Part shown: piece after piece, positions 53,182-61,330 of the stretch
Layout: the number at the start of each line of letters is the position of its first letter
Position numbering within the stretch: the stretch's first letter is position 1
From: Terrimesophilobacter sp964651535
Lineage (GTDB): Bacteria; Actinomycetota; Actinomycetes; Actinomycetales; Microbacteriaceae
Direction of reading: 5' to 3'
Assembly (NCBI GenBank): GCA_964651535.1
Contig: CAZYYE010000002.1
Location: 62,001 to 126,000, forward strand
DNA length: 64,000 bases
Translations under genes and position numbers: made by a program
Notes under the pieces: generated by a model
Databases searched by the model: none
Seen by the model: the letters and a program-made list of their open reading frames with translations, nothing else
Told to the model about the DNA's origin: nothing

Positions 53182-53907
53182 CTAGGCGATCGTCGTGCCA
53201 AACAGCGTTCCTAGCAGGAACGTGGCGACCAGGGCCAGCGTGCCACCGATCAGAGTGCGCAGCACCGCGCGCCCCCGACGGGCCGCACCGATCCAGGCTG
53301 CGACATACCCGGTGACGGCCAGCGCGACGAGTGTGGCAGCGAAGGTCCACACGATGCGTTCGGGATGCGGCAGCAGCAGCACTGTGACCATCGGCAGCAG
53401 TGCCCCAAGCGTGAACGCCACAGCCGAAGCGAATGCCGCATGCCACGGGCTGACCACATCGGTCTGGTCGATGTTCAGTTCCATGGCGAGGTGCGCGCTC
53501 AGAGCGTCCTTATCGGTCAGCTCGGTCGCCGCCAGGGTAGCCGTGCCCGTGCTCAGACCGCGCGCTTCGAACAGTCCCACGAGTTCTTGGAGCTCGGCCT
53601 CCGGGTCTTCGGCCAGTTCACGGCGCTCTTCCTCGATCAGGGCGTGCTCCGAATCGCGCTGACTGGACACCGACACGTACTCGCCCAGCCCCATCGAGAT
53701 CGCGCCACCCACGACCGCCGCAGTACCCGCCAGGAGAACCGGCAAGGTGTCCGCGCTCGCCGCGGCGACCCCCACGACTACGGCGGCCGTCGACACGATG
53801 CCGTCGTTCGCACCGAGTACTCCGGCGCGCAGCCAATTCAGCCGTTGGGCCAGGCCCGCGCGGTGCGGCTCATCCGGATGCTGTGACGAAGCAGGGTCTA
53901 TGGCCAT
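53182..53907 (-). CDS. VIT1/CCC1-family iron/manganese transporter
   Basis: This 241-aa protein has the VIT layout: VLGANDGIVSTAAVVVGVAA in helix 1, then GAISMGLGEYVSVSSQRDSE with the conserved Met/Glu. A cytoplasmic Glu-rich helical region (about 85-145, EEERRELAEDPEAELQELV) follows, then three further helices. Relatives move Fe2+ or Mn2+ across membranes. It lies 28 bases upstream of kmtR on the same strand. Start: ATG at 53907. Confidence 0.82.
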   Translation of the reverse strand: MAIDPASSQHPDEPHRAGLAQRLNWLRAGVLGANDGIVSTAAVVVGVAAASADTLPVLLAGTAAVVGGAISMGLGEYVSVSSQRDSEHALIEEERRELAEDPEAELQELVGLFEARGLSTGTATLAATELTDKDALSAHLAMELNIDQTDVVSPWHAAFASAVAFTLGALLPMVTVLLLPHPERIVWTFAATLVALAVTGYVAAWIGAARRGRAVLRTLIGGTLALVATFLLGTLFGTTIA

Positions 53908-53931
53908 GGCGACCACGTTACTTGCTCGGCC

Positions 53932-54051
53932 GTGCTCGCTCGCGAGCCCGAGTCGACCCGTTCGAACGTGTCGAGTCATCTGGCGTGCCTGCCCCACTGC
54001 GGCATCGTCGTGGCTGAGCCGCAGGGCAGGCAGACCCGGTACGAGATTGCC
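53932..54051 (+). pseudogene. cmtR remnant (middle 40 codons)
   Basis: Forty codons read VLAREPESTRSNVSSHLACL, then PHCGIVVAEPQGRQTRYEIA. This is near-identical to CmtR residues 39-78, encoded at 42020-42373, including both core Cys. There is no start, no N-terminal third and no C-terminus with the third Cys. It abuts the 3' end of merA on the opposite strand. It must come from a second cmtR copy lost by deletion or recombination. Confidence 0.8.
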
Positions 54052-54055
54052 GCGG

Positions 54056-55432
54056 TCAGGCGCAGCAGGAGGTGGGGAGTTCGTTTCGGAAGAGGTTCGC
54101 GGTGAGGCGGATGCCTTCGGCCATCGTGAGGTACGGCGCCCAGGTGTCGGCGAGTCGGGTGACGGTGAATCCGGCGGTGATGGCGTAGGTCGCAGCGAGC
54201 ATCATCTCGCCGGCGGTTTCGGCAAGTGCGTGTATCCCAAGGACTTTATCGGTGTCAGCGTCGGCGACGATCTTGATGCCGCCGCGGGTGTTGTGGTTAG
54301 TGATTGCTCGCGGCACGTCCGACAGTCGCAGGTATCGGCACGCGCACCGATACCCGGCGGCGATGGCTTCAGCTTCGGTCATCCCGGCGGACGCAAGCTG
54401 CGGTGCGGTGAACAGCACGGAGGGCAGCCCGGTGTAGTCGACGTGCTCGGAGTGGCCGAGGGCGTTGCGTGCCGCGATCTTCCCGGTCATCGCGGCGACG
54501 TACACGTACTGGGGCACGTCGGTGACGTCGCCGGCGGCGAACACGGCCGGGTTCGTGGTCCTCTGGTGTTCGTCGACGATGATGAAGCCGCGGTCGTCGG
54601 TTGCGATGCCTGCGGCAGTCAGGTCAAGCCCGTCGGTGCGGGGCGTGCGGCCGGTGGCGATAAGGACGCGTTCACCGGCGGCTTCATTCCCGGTACGGGT
54701 CCGCACCCGGATCTGGCCATTGTCGTGGGTGACAGTGGCGGCGCGGTCGTTGATGACGATGATCCCCTCGGCCAGGAAGGCTTTGCGTAGTTCGGAGGAG
54801 AGCTCCGGCTCGGCGCGTGGAGCGAGCCGACCGATGATGGTGACGGTCACGCCGAGGCGGGCGAAAAGTTGGGCTTGTTCCATGCCCACAAAACCGCCAC
54901 CGATAACCACGAGCGACGCGGGCAGCTCGGTGAGTTCCATTGCGGTGGTCGAGGTCAGATAGTCGACCTCTTCAAGCCCGGGGATGGACGGCAGGTGGGC
55001 TTCGGCACCGGTGGCGAGGAGATACGACTTGGCACGTATCGCTCGTCCGTCGACGAGGAGGGTTCGCGGGTCAGTGAATGTCGCTTCGCCGTAAAGGATG
55101 TCAAACCCGTACGCCGCCGCGATGTCAGCGTACTTGGTCTGGCGGAGCATGCCGACCAGCTCATCCTTCTGTTGCACGAGTGCGCCGAGGTCGACCGTGT
55201 CGGCGGAGGTCGGAACGCCGGAGAATGGGTTCGCGGAGGCAGCGTGGCGCGCGTGCGCGGCCGCGAGGAGAGTCTTCGAGGGCACACAGCCCACATTCAC
55301 GCAGGTACCACCGAGAGTGCCGCGTTCTACGGCGACTACGCTGGCGCCATCAAGTCGAGCGTGGATCGCGGCGGACATCGCCGCCCCGCCTGTGCCGATC
55401 ACCGCAAGATCGAATTCTCTGCGCTGTGTCAT
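54056..55432 (-). CDS. merA: mercuric reductase
   Basis: This 458-aa FAD/NADPH disulfide reductase turns Hg(II) into Hg(0) in the cytoplasm. FAD site AVIGTGGAAMSAAIHAR, redox pair in GTLGGTCVNVGCVPSK (Cys44, Cys49), NADPH site SLVVIGGGFVGMEQAQLFA, and FAD loop PAVFAAGDVTDVPQYVYVA. The C-terminal pair PTSCCA delivers mercury to the active site and distinguishes MerA from lipoamide dehydrogenase. The N-terminal NmerA domain is absent. It is divergent from merR, with GAGGAGG before the ATG; no merT, merP or merB is next to it. Confidence 0.9.
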   Translation of the reverse strand: MTQRREFDLAVIGTGGAAMSAAIHARLDGASVVAVERGTLGGTCVNVGCVPSKTLLAAAHARHAASANPFSGVPTSADTVDLGALVQQKDELVGMLRQTKYADIAAAYGFDILYGEATFTDPRTLLVDGRAIRAKSYLLATGAEAHLPSIPGLEEVDYLTSTTAMELTELPASLVVIGGGFVGMEQAQLFARLGVTVTIIGRLAPRAEPELSSELRKAFLAEGIIVINDRAATVTHDNGQIRVRTRTGNEAAGERVLIATGRTPRTDGLDLTAAGIATDDRGFIIVDEHQRTTNPAVFAAGDVTDVPQYVYVAAMTGKIAARNALGHSEHVDYTGLPSVLFTAPQLASAGMTEAEAIAAGYRCACRYLRLSDVPRAITNHNTRGGIKIVADADTDKVLGIHALAETAGEMMLAATYAITAGFTVTRLADTWAPYLTMAEGIRLTANLFRNELPTSCCA

Positions 55433-55476
55433 GATGCCTCCTCGGGCCTATCGGGCCGCTTGCGGGGTGATCCTTC

Positions 55477-55508
55477 AGAATGGACCTTCAAGCATGCTTT
55501 AAGGTCAA
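55477..55508 (-). promoter_or_regulatory. MerR-type promoter/operator between merA and merR
   Basis: On the minus strand TTGACC (55508-55503), a 20-base spacer and CATTCT (55482-55477) form the over-long promoter spacing typical of MerR-regulated genes. The spacer is covered by a 24-bp palindrome (arms GACCTT and AAGGTC, single mismatched pair). MerR should untwist it to activate merA. Confidence 0.75.
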
Positions 55509-55532
55509 GCTCGGATTATTGGAGGTATCGCA

Positions 55533-55922
55533 GTGCGTATCGGGGAACTCGCGGAGAGGATGAAGACGACACCGGCGACACTGCGGTACTACGAGGAGCG
55601 TGGGTTACTTCAGCCGCCGGAACGGACGGCCGCCGGGTACCGCGCCTACTCCGACGACATAGTGCTGCGACTCCAGTTCATCGACCGCGCACGCGCGGCA
55701 GGGCTAACGCTCTCGCAGACCGCGAAAATCCTGGGCCTTCGCGACGCAGGCCACTCGCCGTGCACCCATGTGCGGGACCTGCTTGACCAGCGTCTAGTCC
55801 AAGTCGATGAGCAAATCGCGCAGCTCAGGCTTCTGCGGGCGAGCATCGCCGAACTTCGCTCGAACGCAGCAAGGACGCCGGCGGCGGCGTGCACACCCGA
55901 ATCAGTCTGCCGATACCTTTGA
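55533..55922 (+). CDS. merR: MerR-family metal-responsive regulator
   Basis: This 129-aa activator/repressor has the N-terminal winged helix (RIGELAERMKTTPATLRYYE, then ERGLLQPPERTAAGYRAY) and a dimerisation helix (LLDQRLVQVDEQIAQLRLLR). Candidate metal ligands are Cys77 (HSPCTHVRDLL) and Cys120/Cys126 in ACTPESVCRY. The 42-residue gap from Cys77 to Cys120 is near that of mercury MerR. GGAGG precedes the GTG. The divergent merA and the palindromic promoter support Hg sensing. Confidence 0.82.
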   Translation: MRIGELAERMKTTPATLRYYEERGLLQPPERTAAGYRAYSDDIVLRLQFIDRARAAGLTLSQTAKILGLRDAGHSPCTHVRDLLDQRLVQVDEQIAQLRLLRASIAELRSNAARTPAAACTPESVCRYL

Positions 55923-56058
55923 GTTGACGTGACCCGCTACAGAGACCCGGGAAGCAGCTCCGCGAGGAGCACCTCGACGCGCGCGTTGATGTCGTCGCGC
56001 ACCTGCGTAGATATAGCGGGTCGGGCGCGCCTTTTCGTGGGGACAGCCCTCGTGAATG

Positions 56059-56301
56059 TCAGCGTTCGCCCAGTGTCGCGAGCAGCTCGCGGTACTGTTC
56101 GGGCGTGATTTCCCCCCGGGCCAGTCTTTCGCCCAGGATGGTGCGCGCGGAATCCTGCCCACCCGGGCCGACCGAATACGATCGCCCCGACCGTGTTGCA
56201 ACGACAATCAGGGCCACTAACCCGGCGACTACAAGGAGCGTAAAGAGCACCCCGGGAATCCACATCCACCACATGCCATACTCGCCGCCCCACCACATCA
56301 T
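56059..56301 (-). CDS. SHOCT-domain small membrane protein
   Basis: This 80-aa protein begins with a Trp/Met-rich segment (MMWWGGEYGMWWMWIPG) and one helix (LLVVAGLVALIVVATRS). It ends in a SHOCT motif (ILGERLARGEITPEQYRELL). SHOCT proteins are often small and found beside copper or stress genes; the motif probably mediates oligomerisation. ATG at 56301. It is flanked by about 135 bases of unassigned sequence on its 3' side. Confidence 0.7.
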   Translation of the reverse strand: MMWWGGEYGMWWMWIPGVLFTLLVVAGLVALIVVATRSGRSYSVGPGGQDSARTILGERLARGEITPEQYRELLATLGER

Positions 56302-56386
56302 GGCGAGACCTCCGTTCTGCGGTTGCGTACTTCCAATCTACTCCGATCGCGGGGAGCCGGTCAGACGCACTCGGACCGCCTTTCCA

Positions 56387-57418
56387 TTAGACGAAGTCAG
56401 TTCTGATGCCGAGTGTCGCGTCGGTGATCCGGGTCGATTCTTCCGCGGTGCTGCCTCCCGCCAGGGCGCGGACTGCATCAATCGTCTCCGGTACGACGAT
56501 GGCTTGATTGTCGACGGCGGAGACGAAGAAGAGTTCCTTGTCCTGAACCGTCAGGATGTCCTCCCAGAGAGCAACCTCATACATGTCACCGCGGGAACGA
56601 CCGAGATCCCGCATCAACTCGATCACACTGTTGAGCGCGACCACTCCATCCGAGTGCCGAATGAACGCGACTCGCGGCATCGCACGCAAAGCGCGCACGA
56701 TCTCATCCCGGCCCGCAGCCCGCGTCAGTTCGACCGTCCAGAAGTGCGCGTGATTCTGAGTATGGGAACCTTTGGCAGCGATCGTCATGACATCAAGTTC
56801 AGGAATCACTGTCTGCGCATCCGGCCCCTGATGACTCGGAATGGACGACTCCGGGACGACCGTGTTCATGATCCCGGAGTGGTCGGATTCCCAGGGGTCA
56901 GTGGCACGTCGAATAAGCACACCCCGAGCTCGAGAGAGCAAGTCCGCGTTACGCAGGGCGGCAAGTGTGCGAACGGTCGCTGTCGTGTTGCACGACACCA
57001 CGCGCGTCGCATCAAGCCCCCTGGCGGTATCGAAGTTCACGTGGGCCACGAAGGAGTGGCCGGTCAGGGCGTGACGTTCGCCGCCCTGAAAGATTGCCTT
57101 GACACCGTGCTCGCGGTAGTGGTCGAAGTTGGAGGCTCCGATCCCGGACGGGGTGGCGTCGACAACGACATCAACTTGGTCAAGCAGATCATGGAGGTGC
57201 CCTGCGACAGGGAGGTCAGCATCCCGCATGACAGCCTCCGAGTCGTGAGTCGCCGCGAACACGGAGATCTCCTGGGACACCGCTGCCTTGACCCGGTAGT
57301 CGGCGGTAACGTCGCCGACGCCGACCAGTTGCATGTCGGGCTGGACGCGCACCGCGTCCGCAACCCGCTTTCCGATCACCCCGTAACCGTTTACCGCCAC
57401 GCTTATCGTCTGAGCCAT
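56387..57418 (-). CDS. type II (archaeal-type) glyceraldehyde-3-phosphate dehydrogenase
   Basis: This 343-aa enzyme belongs to the archaeal-type GAPDH family and not to the common bacterial GapA. It begins TISVAVNGYGVIGKRVADAV (NAD(P) loop). The catalytic Cys143 is in VVSCNTTATVRTLAALRN, and HAHFWTVELTRAAGRDEIV and NSVIELMRDLGRSRGDMYE are family blocks. Its ATG overlaps the stop of the CopB ATPase by one base (TGATG), so it is in the same operon behind a CsoR-like operator. Copper inactivates GAPDH in several bacteria; a copper-tolerant replacement is a reasonable but untested reading. Confidence 0.85.
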   Translation of the reverse strand: MAQTISVAVNGYGVIGKRVADAVRVQPDMQLVGVGDVTADYRVKAAVSQEISVFAATHDSEAVMRDADLPVAGHLHDLLDQVDVVVDATPSGIGASNFDHYREHGVKAIFQGGERHALTGHSFVAHVNFDTARGLDATRVVSCNTTATVRTLAALRNADLLSRARGVLIRRATDPWESDHSGIMNTVVPESSIPSHQGPDAQTVIPELDVMTIAAKGSHTQNHAHFWTVELTRAAGRDEIVRALRAMPRVAFIRHSDGVVALNSVIELMRDLGRSRGDMYEVALWEDILTVQDKELFFVSAVDNQAIVVPETIDAVRALAGGSTAEESTRITDATLGIRTDFV

Positions 57419-59634
57419 CAGAGCTGCTCCTTGCCGATGCTGGCCAGTTGGTCGACTCGGGCGCTGGCGAGTTCGCGACGCCCGCTCGCACTTCTCCGGA
57501 GCACACATTGGGCGCTCACCTCGGGGCGCAGGTCCAGTCGTCGCAACAGCTGGGCGTTCAAAGCGACGACGATGGTCGACACCGACATCAAGGCGGCGCC
57601 GACCGACATCGGGAGCACGATCCCGATGGGCGCGAGCACGCCAGCCGCGAGTGGCACAGCGATCAAGTTGTACCCGGTGGCCCACCACAGGTTCTGCTTC
57701 ATCTTGCGGTAACTCGCGTTCGAGAGTTCGACGATCGACAGCACGGACCTCGGATCGCTGGAGGCGAGGATGACGCCCGCCGACGCGATCGCAACGTCCG
57801 TGCCGGCCCCGATCGCAATTCCGACATCCGCCTGGGCCAATGCCGGGGCATCGTTGACCCCATCGCCGACCATCGCGACCTTCCTGCCCTGGCTCTGGAG
57901 TTCGGCGACCTTCGCGGACTTGTTCTCCGGGCGCACTCCTGCGAGCACGAGGTCAATGCCCAAATCGGCGCCGACCTTGTTGGCAACCGCCTCGGCATCG
58001 CCGGTGATCATGACAACCTCGATGCCGAGGTTGTGCAGTGCATCGACGGCTTCACGAGACTCTGGCCGAATCTCGTCGGCCAGTTTGAGTGCACCGATGA
58101 CCTTGCCGTCGGAGAGAACGTGCAAGATGATCGCGCCCTCGGCCTTCCACGCCTCAGTGGCGGCCAACGGTGCGACACCGTGCCGATCAAGGAGGTGAGG
58201 GCCACCAACGCTGATGCGCTTACCGTTGACAGTTGCGACGACTCCTTCTGCAGGAGCGGATTGGAAGTCCTCAGTTCTCGGCAGCACCAAGGAACGCGCC
58301 TTGGCGGCCCCGACGATCGCCTTGGCCAGCGGGTGCTCGCTGTCCCTCTCGGCTGCTGCCGCCAGCGCGACGACTTCGTTCTCGCTCACGTCACCGGTGA
58401 CCTCGACGGCCGACACGATCGGCTCGCCCTTGGTCAGGGTCCCGGTCTTGTCGAAGAGCACCGAAGTGACAGTGCGCATGCTCTCGAGTGCCAGCCGATC
58501 CTTGATCAGCACTCCGCCCTTCGCAGCCCGTTCGGTCGCGATGGAGACCACCAGGGGAATTGCCAATCCCAGCGCGTGAGGGCACGCGATCACGAGCACG
58601 GTGATCGCGCGGACGACTGCGGCGTCAGGATTGCCCAGCAGGGTCCAGACGACTGCGGTGATGATTCCTGCCCCGAGCGCGAACCAGAACAGCCAGCCTG
58701 CCGCCCGATCCGCGATTCTCTGCGCCCTCGATGAGGAGTTCTGTGCGTCGGCCACGAGCCGCTGAATCCCGGCGAGTGCTGTATCGTCGCCCACGGCAGT
58801 CACCCGCACGCGAATCGCGGTGTCGGTCGATACCGTCCCCGCAACTACGGAATCGCCCGGTCCCCTACTGACCGGCCGCGACTCCCCCGTGACCATTGCC
58901 TCATCGATGTCTGCGGTGCCGGTGACGATCTCGCCGTCCGCGGGGACACGCCCGCCGGGCCGAACCATGACCAGGTCGCCAACGCGAAGGGACGCCGGCG
59001 TCACTACCACGATGTCGTCGCCGTCGATTCGCTCGGCCTCATCCGGGAGCAGCGCCGCCAGTGACTCCAGCGCGGAGGACGTCTGGGCGAGCGAGCGCAT
59101 CTCGAGCCAGTGCCCAAGCAGCATGATGACGACGAGGAGAGACACCTCCCACCAGAAGTCGAGCGCGTGATCAAGCAATCCAAGAGTGGCACCCCAGGAA
59201 GCAACGAACCCCACCGTGATGGCCAGCCCGATCAGCAGCATCATGCCGGGCTTGCGGGCCTTGAACTCGTCAATCGCGCCGACCAGGAACGGCCTTCCGC
59301 CCCAGAAATACACAACGGTGCCCAGCACCGGCGAAACCCACTGCACGCCCGGGAAATCCGGGAGTTTGTACCCGAGGAGGTCAGCGAACATCGGGCTGAA
59401 CGCCACAAGCGGTATGGCCAGAACAAGCATTATCCAGAAGAGCTTGCGGAACTGCGCTACATGGTCGGCCCCGTGGCCGGCATGCGATCCCCCATGATCG
59501 TGGCCGGAGGCACGATCATCCCCATGGGGTGAATCGTGCTCGTGGCCGGAGTGACCTGCCGGATGTGGTGTCTCCGCCGCGTGGTGACCCTCGTGGTGGT
59601 GATCGTGGTCATGACCCTCAGGTGTTGCGCTCAT
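57418..59634 (-). CDS. copB: CopB-type copper P1B-ATPase (CPH motif)
   Basis: This 738-aa P1B-3 pump has a His-rich N-terminus (about 60 residues with many His-Asp, Gly-His pairs) instead of CxxC domains. It has eight membrane helices, with the metal-transport motif CPHALGLAIPLV in helix 6. The actuator motif is VTGESRPV, the phosphorylation site is LFDKTGTLTKGE, and the HP pair is in ERDSEHPLAKAI. The hinge GVNDAPALAQADVGIA is present. CPH pumps export Cu(II) or Cu(I) and silver. The promoter is overlapped by a CsoR-like palindrome and lies about eight bases from the ATG. Confidence 0.9.
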   Translation of the reverse strand: MSATPEGHDHDHHHEGHHAAETPHPAGHSGHEHDSPHGDDRASGHDHGGSHAGHGADHVAQFRKLFWIMLVLAIPLVAFSPMFADLLGYKLPDFPGVQWVSPVLGTVVYFWGGRPFLVGAIDEFKARKPGMMLLIGLAITVGFVASWGATLGLLDHALDFWWEVSLLVVIMLLGHWLEMRSLAQTSSALESLAALLPDEAERIDGDDIVVVTPASLRVGDLVMVRPGGRVPADGEIVTGTADIDEAMVTGESRPVSRGPGDSVVAGTVSTDTAIRVRVTAVGDDTALAGIQRLVADAQNSSSRAQRIADRAAGWLFWFALGAGIITAVVWTLLGNPDAAVVRAITVLVIACPHALGLAIPLVVSIATERAAKGGVLIKDRLALESMRTVTSVLFDKTGTLTKGEPIVSAVEVTGDVSENEVVALAAAAERDSEHPLAKAIVGAAKARSLVLPRTEDFQSAPAEGVVATVNGKRISVGGPHLLDRHGVAPLAATEAWKAEGAIILHVLSDGKVIGALKLADEIRPESREAVDALHNLGIEVVMITGDAEAVANKVGADLGIDLVLAGVRPENKSAKVAELQSQGRKVAMVGDGVNDAPALAQADVGIAIGAGTDVAIASAGVILASSDPRSVLSIVELSNASYRKMKQNLWWATGYNLIAVPLAAGVLAPIGIVLPMSVGAALMSVSTIVVALNAQLLRRLDLRPEVSAQCVLRRSASGRRELASARVDQLASIGKEQL

Positions 59635-59642
59635 GGCGTCAC

Positions 59643-59670
59643 CATATACCCTATGGGGGTATTCTGGCAA
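59643..59670 (-). promoter_or_regulatory. copB promoter with CsoR-like operator
   Basis: On the minus strand TTGCCA (59670-59665), a 16-base spacer and TATATG (59648-59643) form a promoter ending eight bases before the copB ATG. The spacer holds the palindromic ATACCCCCATAGGGTAT, which fits the CsoR operator pattern (TACCCC/GGGGTA). No csoR gene was found in the window; it may lie beyond the right edge. Confidence 0.6.
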
Positions 59671-59698
59671 CGCGTTTGCCCCGCGCGGAGTGTGCCTG

Positions 59699-60568
59699 TC
59701 ATCTCGCTTGCCTGATGATCTTTGTTCCAGTGGCGTCGATTCGCACGATGCCGCGGTCATCCACGAGGATGATCGCTCCCGAATGAGCAGTGGTCAAAGC
59801 TTGGACCGTTCCCTCGACCGGTTCGACGACCTCCCATAGCCCATTCGGAAGCGAGCGCCAGAGCATCGAATCCGTGCCTACGCCGAGAAGGCTCCCGTCA
59901 AGGAGTGCGGTCAGCGAGTAGAGCACGGGCGCGTCCGGCAGCAGTTCGAAGGTCGCGCCCTCGTCACTGCTGAGCTGAACGCCTTGCTCCGTCGCGGCGT
60001 AGATCCGGCCGGTGGATGCTGCGAGGCTTGCTGCCTTGACTTCGGCGCGGTCGACCCAAGTTGCCCCTCGGTCTGTGCTGACCCGCACTGCAAACGAGGA
60101 TGAGCCGATGCCGTACAGGGCACCTGACGGATCTGAGTCGAGGACATGGAAGTCCTCTACCCCGGTGAAGGTGATCGGGTCCCAGCTCTGCCCGCGGTCC
60201 TCGCTCCGGAGTATTCCGAGGTTCGGGGACCCGAGCTCAGCAGGGGTGCCGGGGCCGGGGTGGCCGGATGCGAACCAGGCTTCGTCGGTGATCGTGAAGC
60301 CCATCGCGTCGAAGTCGTAGCCTCCGATGGGACCTTCCATGTCGCCACCTTCGGTGACCACATAGATCCCCTCGTGGGTCGCGACGAGAATCTCATCGGA
60401 ACCCGGTTCGACCGCCAGGCCGTGCACGTGCTCGAACGGGTCTGGTGTTGCTTGCGTTGGCACGGTCGTTTGGGCGCAGCCCGCGAGCAGTAGCACTCCT
60501 GCAAGGGAGGCGCCCACGGCGATCCTAATCCGCGAATTGCGCGGAGTGGCCGTTGAGTGGTTGTTCAT
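59699..60568 (-). CDS. exported BNR-repeat lipoprotein (F510_1955-type)
   Basis: This 289-aa lipoprotein has a signal with lipobox LLLAGCAQ, then a beta-propeller built from BNR/sialidase-like repeats. Examples are LGILRSEDRGQSWDPITFTG, VRVSTDRGATWVDRAEVKA and QLSSDEGATFELL. FEHVHGLAVEPGSDEILVAT is the first blade. Such proteins are frequent in copper-resistance clusters; catalytic residues for glycoside hydrolysis are not evident. AAGGGG precedes the ATG. It ends 29 bases before the CsoR-like promoter. Confidence 0.75.
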   Translation of the reverse strand: MNNHSTATPRNSRIRIAVGASLAGVLLLAGCAQTTVPTQATPDPFEHVHGLAVEPGSDEILVATHEGIYVVTEGGDMEGPIGGYDFDAMGFTITDEAWFASGHPGPGTPAELGSPNLGILRSEDRGQSWDPITFTGVEDFHVLDSDPSGALYGIGSSSFAVRVSTDRGATWVDRAEVKAASLAASTGRIYAATEQGVQLSSDEGATFELLPDAPVLYSLTALLDGSLLGVGTDSMLWRSLPNGLWEVVEPVEGTVQALTTAHSGAIILVDDRGIVRIDATGTKIIRQAR

Positions 60569-60620
60569 AATTTTTCCCCTTCGCACGACGAGAAGCATGG
60601 TGCTCTCGTTCGTGGATTGA

Positions 60621-60644
60621 GGGCGGAGCCGATCGGCTCCGCCC
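60621..60644 (-). terminator. hairpin between DUF305 and BNR lipoprotein genes
   Basis: A perfect 10-bp stem (GGGCGGAGCC with GGCTCCGCCC) and GATC loop lie just after the DUF305 stop in its transcription direction. No T tract follows, so it may be an attenuator or RNA stabiliser instead of a full terminator. Confidence 0.5.
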
Positions 60645-60651
60645 CTCATGG

Positions 60652-61242
60652 TCAAATGGTGGTCAGCAGTTCCTGCATGGTGGCGATCTCGTCCGCCTGG
60701 GTGGCGATGATCTGCTCGGCGAGTGCGATGACATCCGAGTTCCGGCCGTTGTTCACCGCACCTCGGGCCATGTCGATGGCCCCTTCGTGATGCACGATCA
60801 TCTGCTCGAGGAACAATTTGCCTGCCTCGGGGCCATCCGCAGCCTCGAGGTCATCCATGTCATCGTCTGACATCATGCCGTCGCCGTGATTCATCCCGCC
60901 GGGCATGCTGAATGCAACGCCCCAGCTGTCAAGCCATCCCTCCATGATCTGGATCTCTGGCCCTTGGGCGTCCTTGATCTGCTGGGCGAGATCGAGCACG
61001 CGCTGGTCGACGCCCTCCTTCTCGAGGACGATGTCGGCCATCTCAATCGCTTGCTGGTGGTGCGGGATCATCATCATGACGAACATTTGGTCCGCCATGT
61101 TGACGTCGAATGGAACGCTTGTCGGCGGCGTGCCGCCGGTGCCCGGATCCGTTCCGGGGGGTCCCCCTGGTTGTGTGCACCCCGTCAAGACGAGGGCTGC
61201 GCTGACGACGGTGGTGATGAGCGCGATGGTGCGCTTACGCAT
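60652..61242 (-). CDS. DUF305 (CopM-like) lipoprotein
   Basis: This 196-aa exported lipoprotein has lipobox VLTGC and the DUF305 helix pair: DQMFVMMMIPHHQQAIEMAD at the N-terminal half and LEQMIVHHEGAIDMARGAV in the second half. The Met/His-rich motifs are proposed copper ligands in CopM of cyanobacteria. A Gly/Met/Asp segment (MPGGMNHGDGMMSDDDMDDL) lies between them. GAAAGG lies upstream of the ATG. Probably a periplasmic copper scavenger. Confidence 0.82.
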   Translation of the reverse strand: MRKRTIALITTVVSAALVLTGCTQPGGPPGTDPGTGGTPPTSVPFDVNMADQMFVMMMIPHHQQAIEMADIVLEKEGVDQRVLDLAQQIKDAQGPEIQIMEGWLDSWGVAFSMPGGMNHGDGMMSDDDMDDLEAADGPEAGKLFLEQMIVHHEGAIDMARGAVNNGRNSDVIALAEQIIATQADEIATMQELLTTI

Positions 61243-61330
61243 GGGATAGGTCCTTTCGAATTAGTCGATAACAGTGATTCATTGCCGGGGCAGGCAAAGC
61301 CTTTCCGGCGCCGCAGATGGCGGCGGCGAA

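Noticed and set aside
55937..56002. 21-residue stretch (VRDDINARVEVLLAELLPGS) on the minus strand, like the end of an arsenate reductase
   Set aside because: Too short to name; no CxxxxxR active site or preceding frame. It could be a vestige but I cannot support a feature.
57448..58734. 428-codon frame antisense to copB
   Set aside because: Asp/Arg/His-rich shadow; the P-type ATPase motifs on the minus strand are complete.
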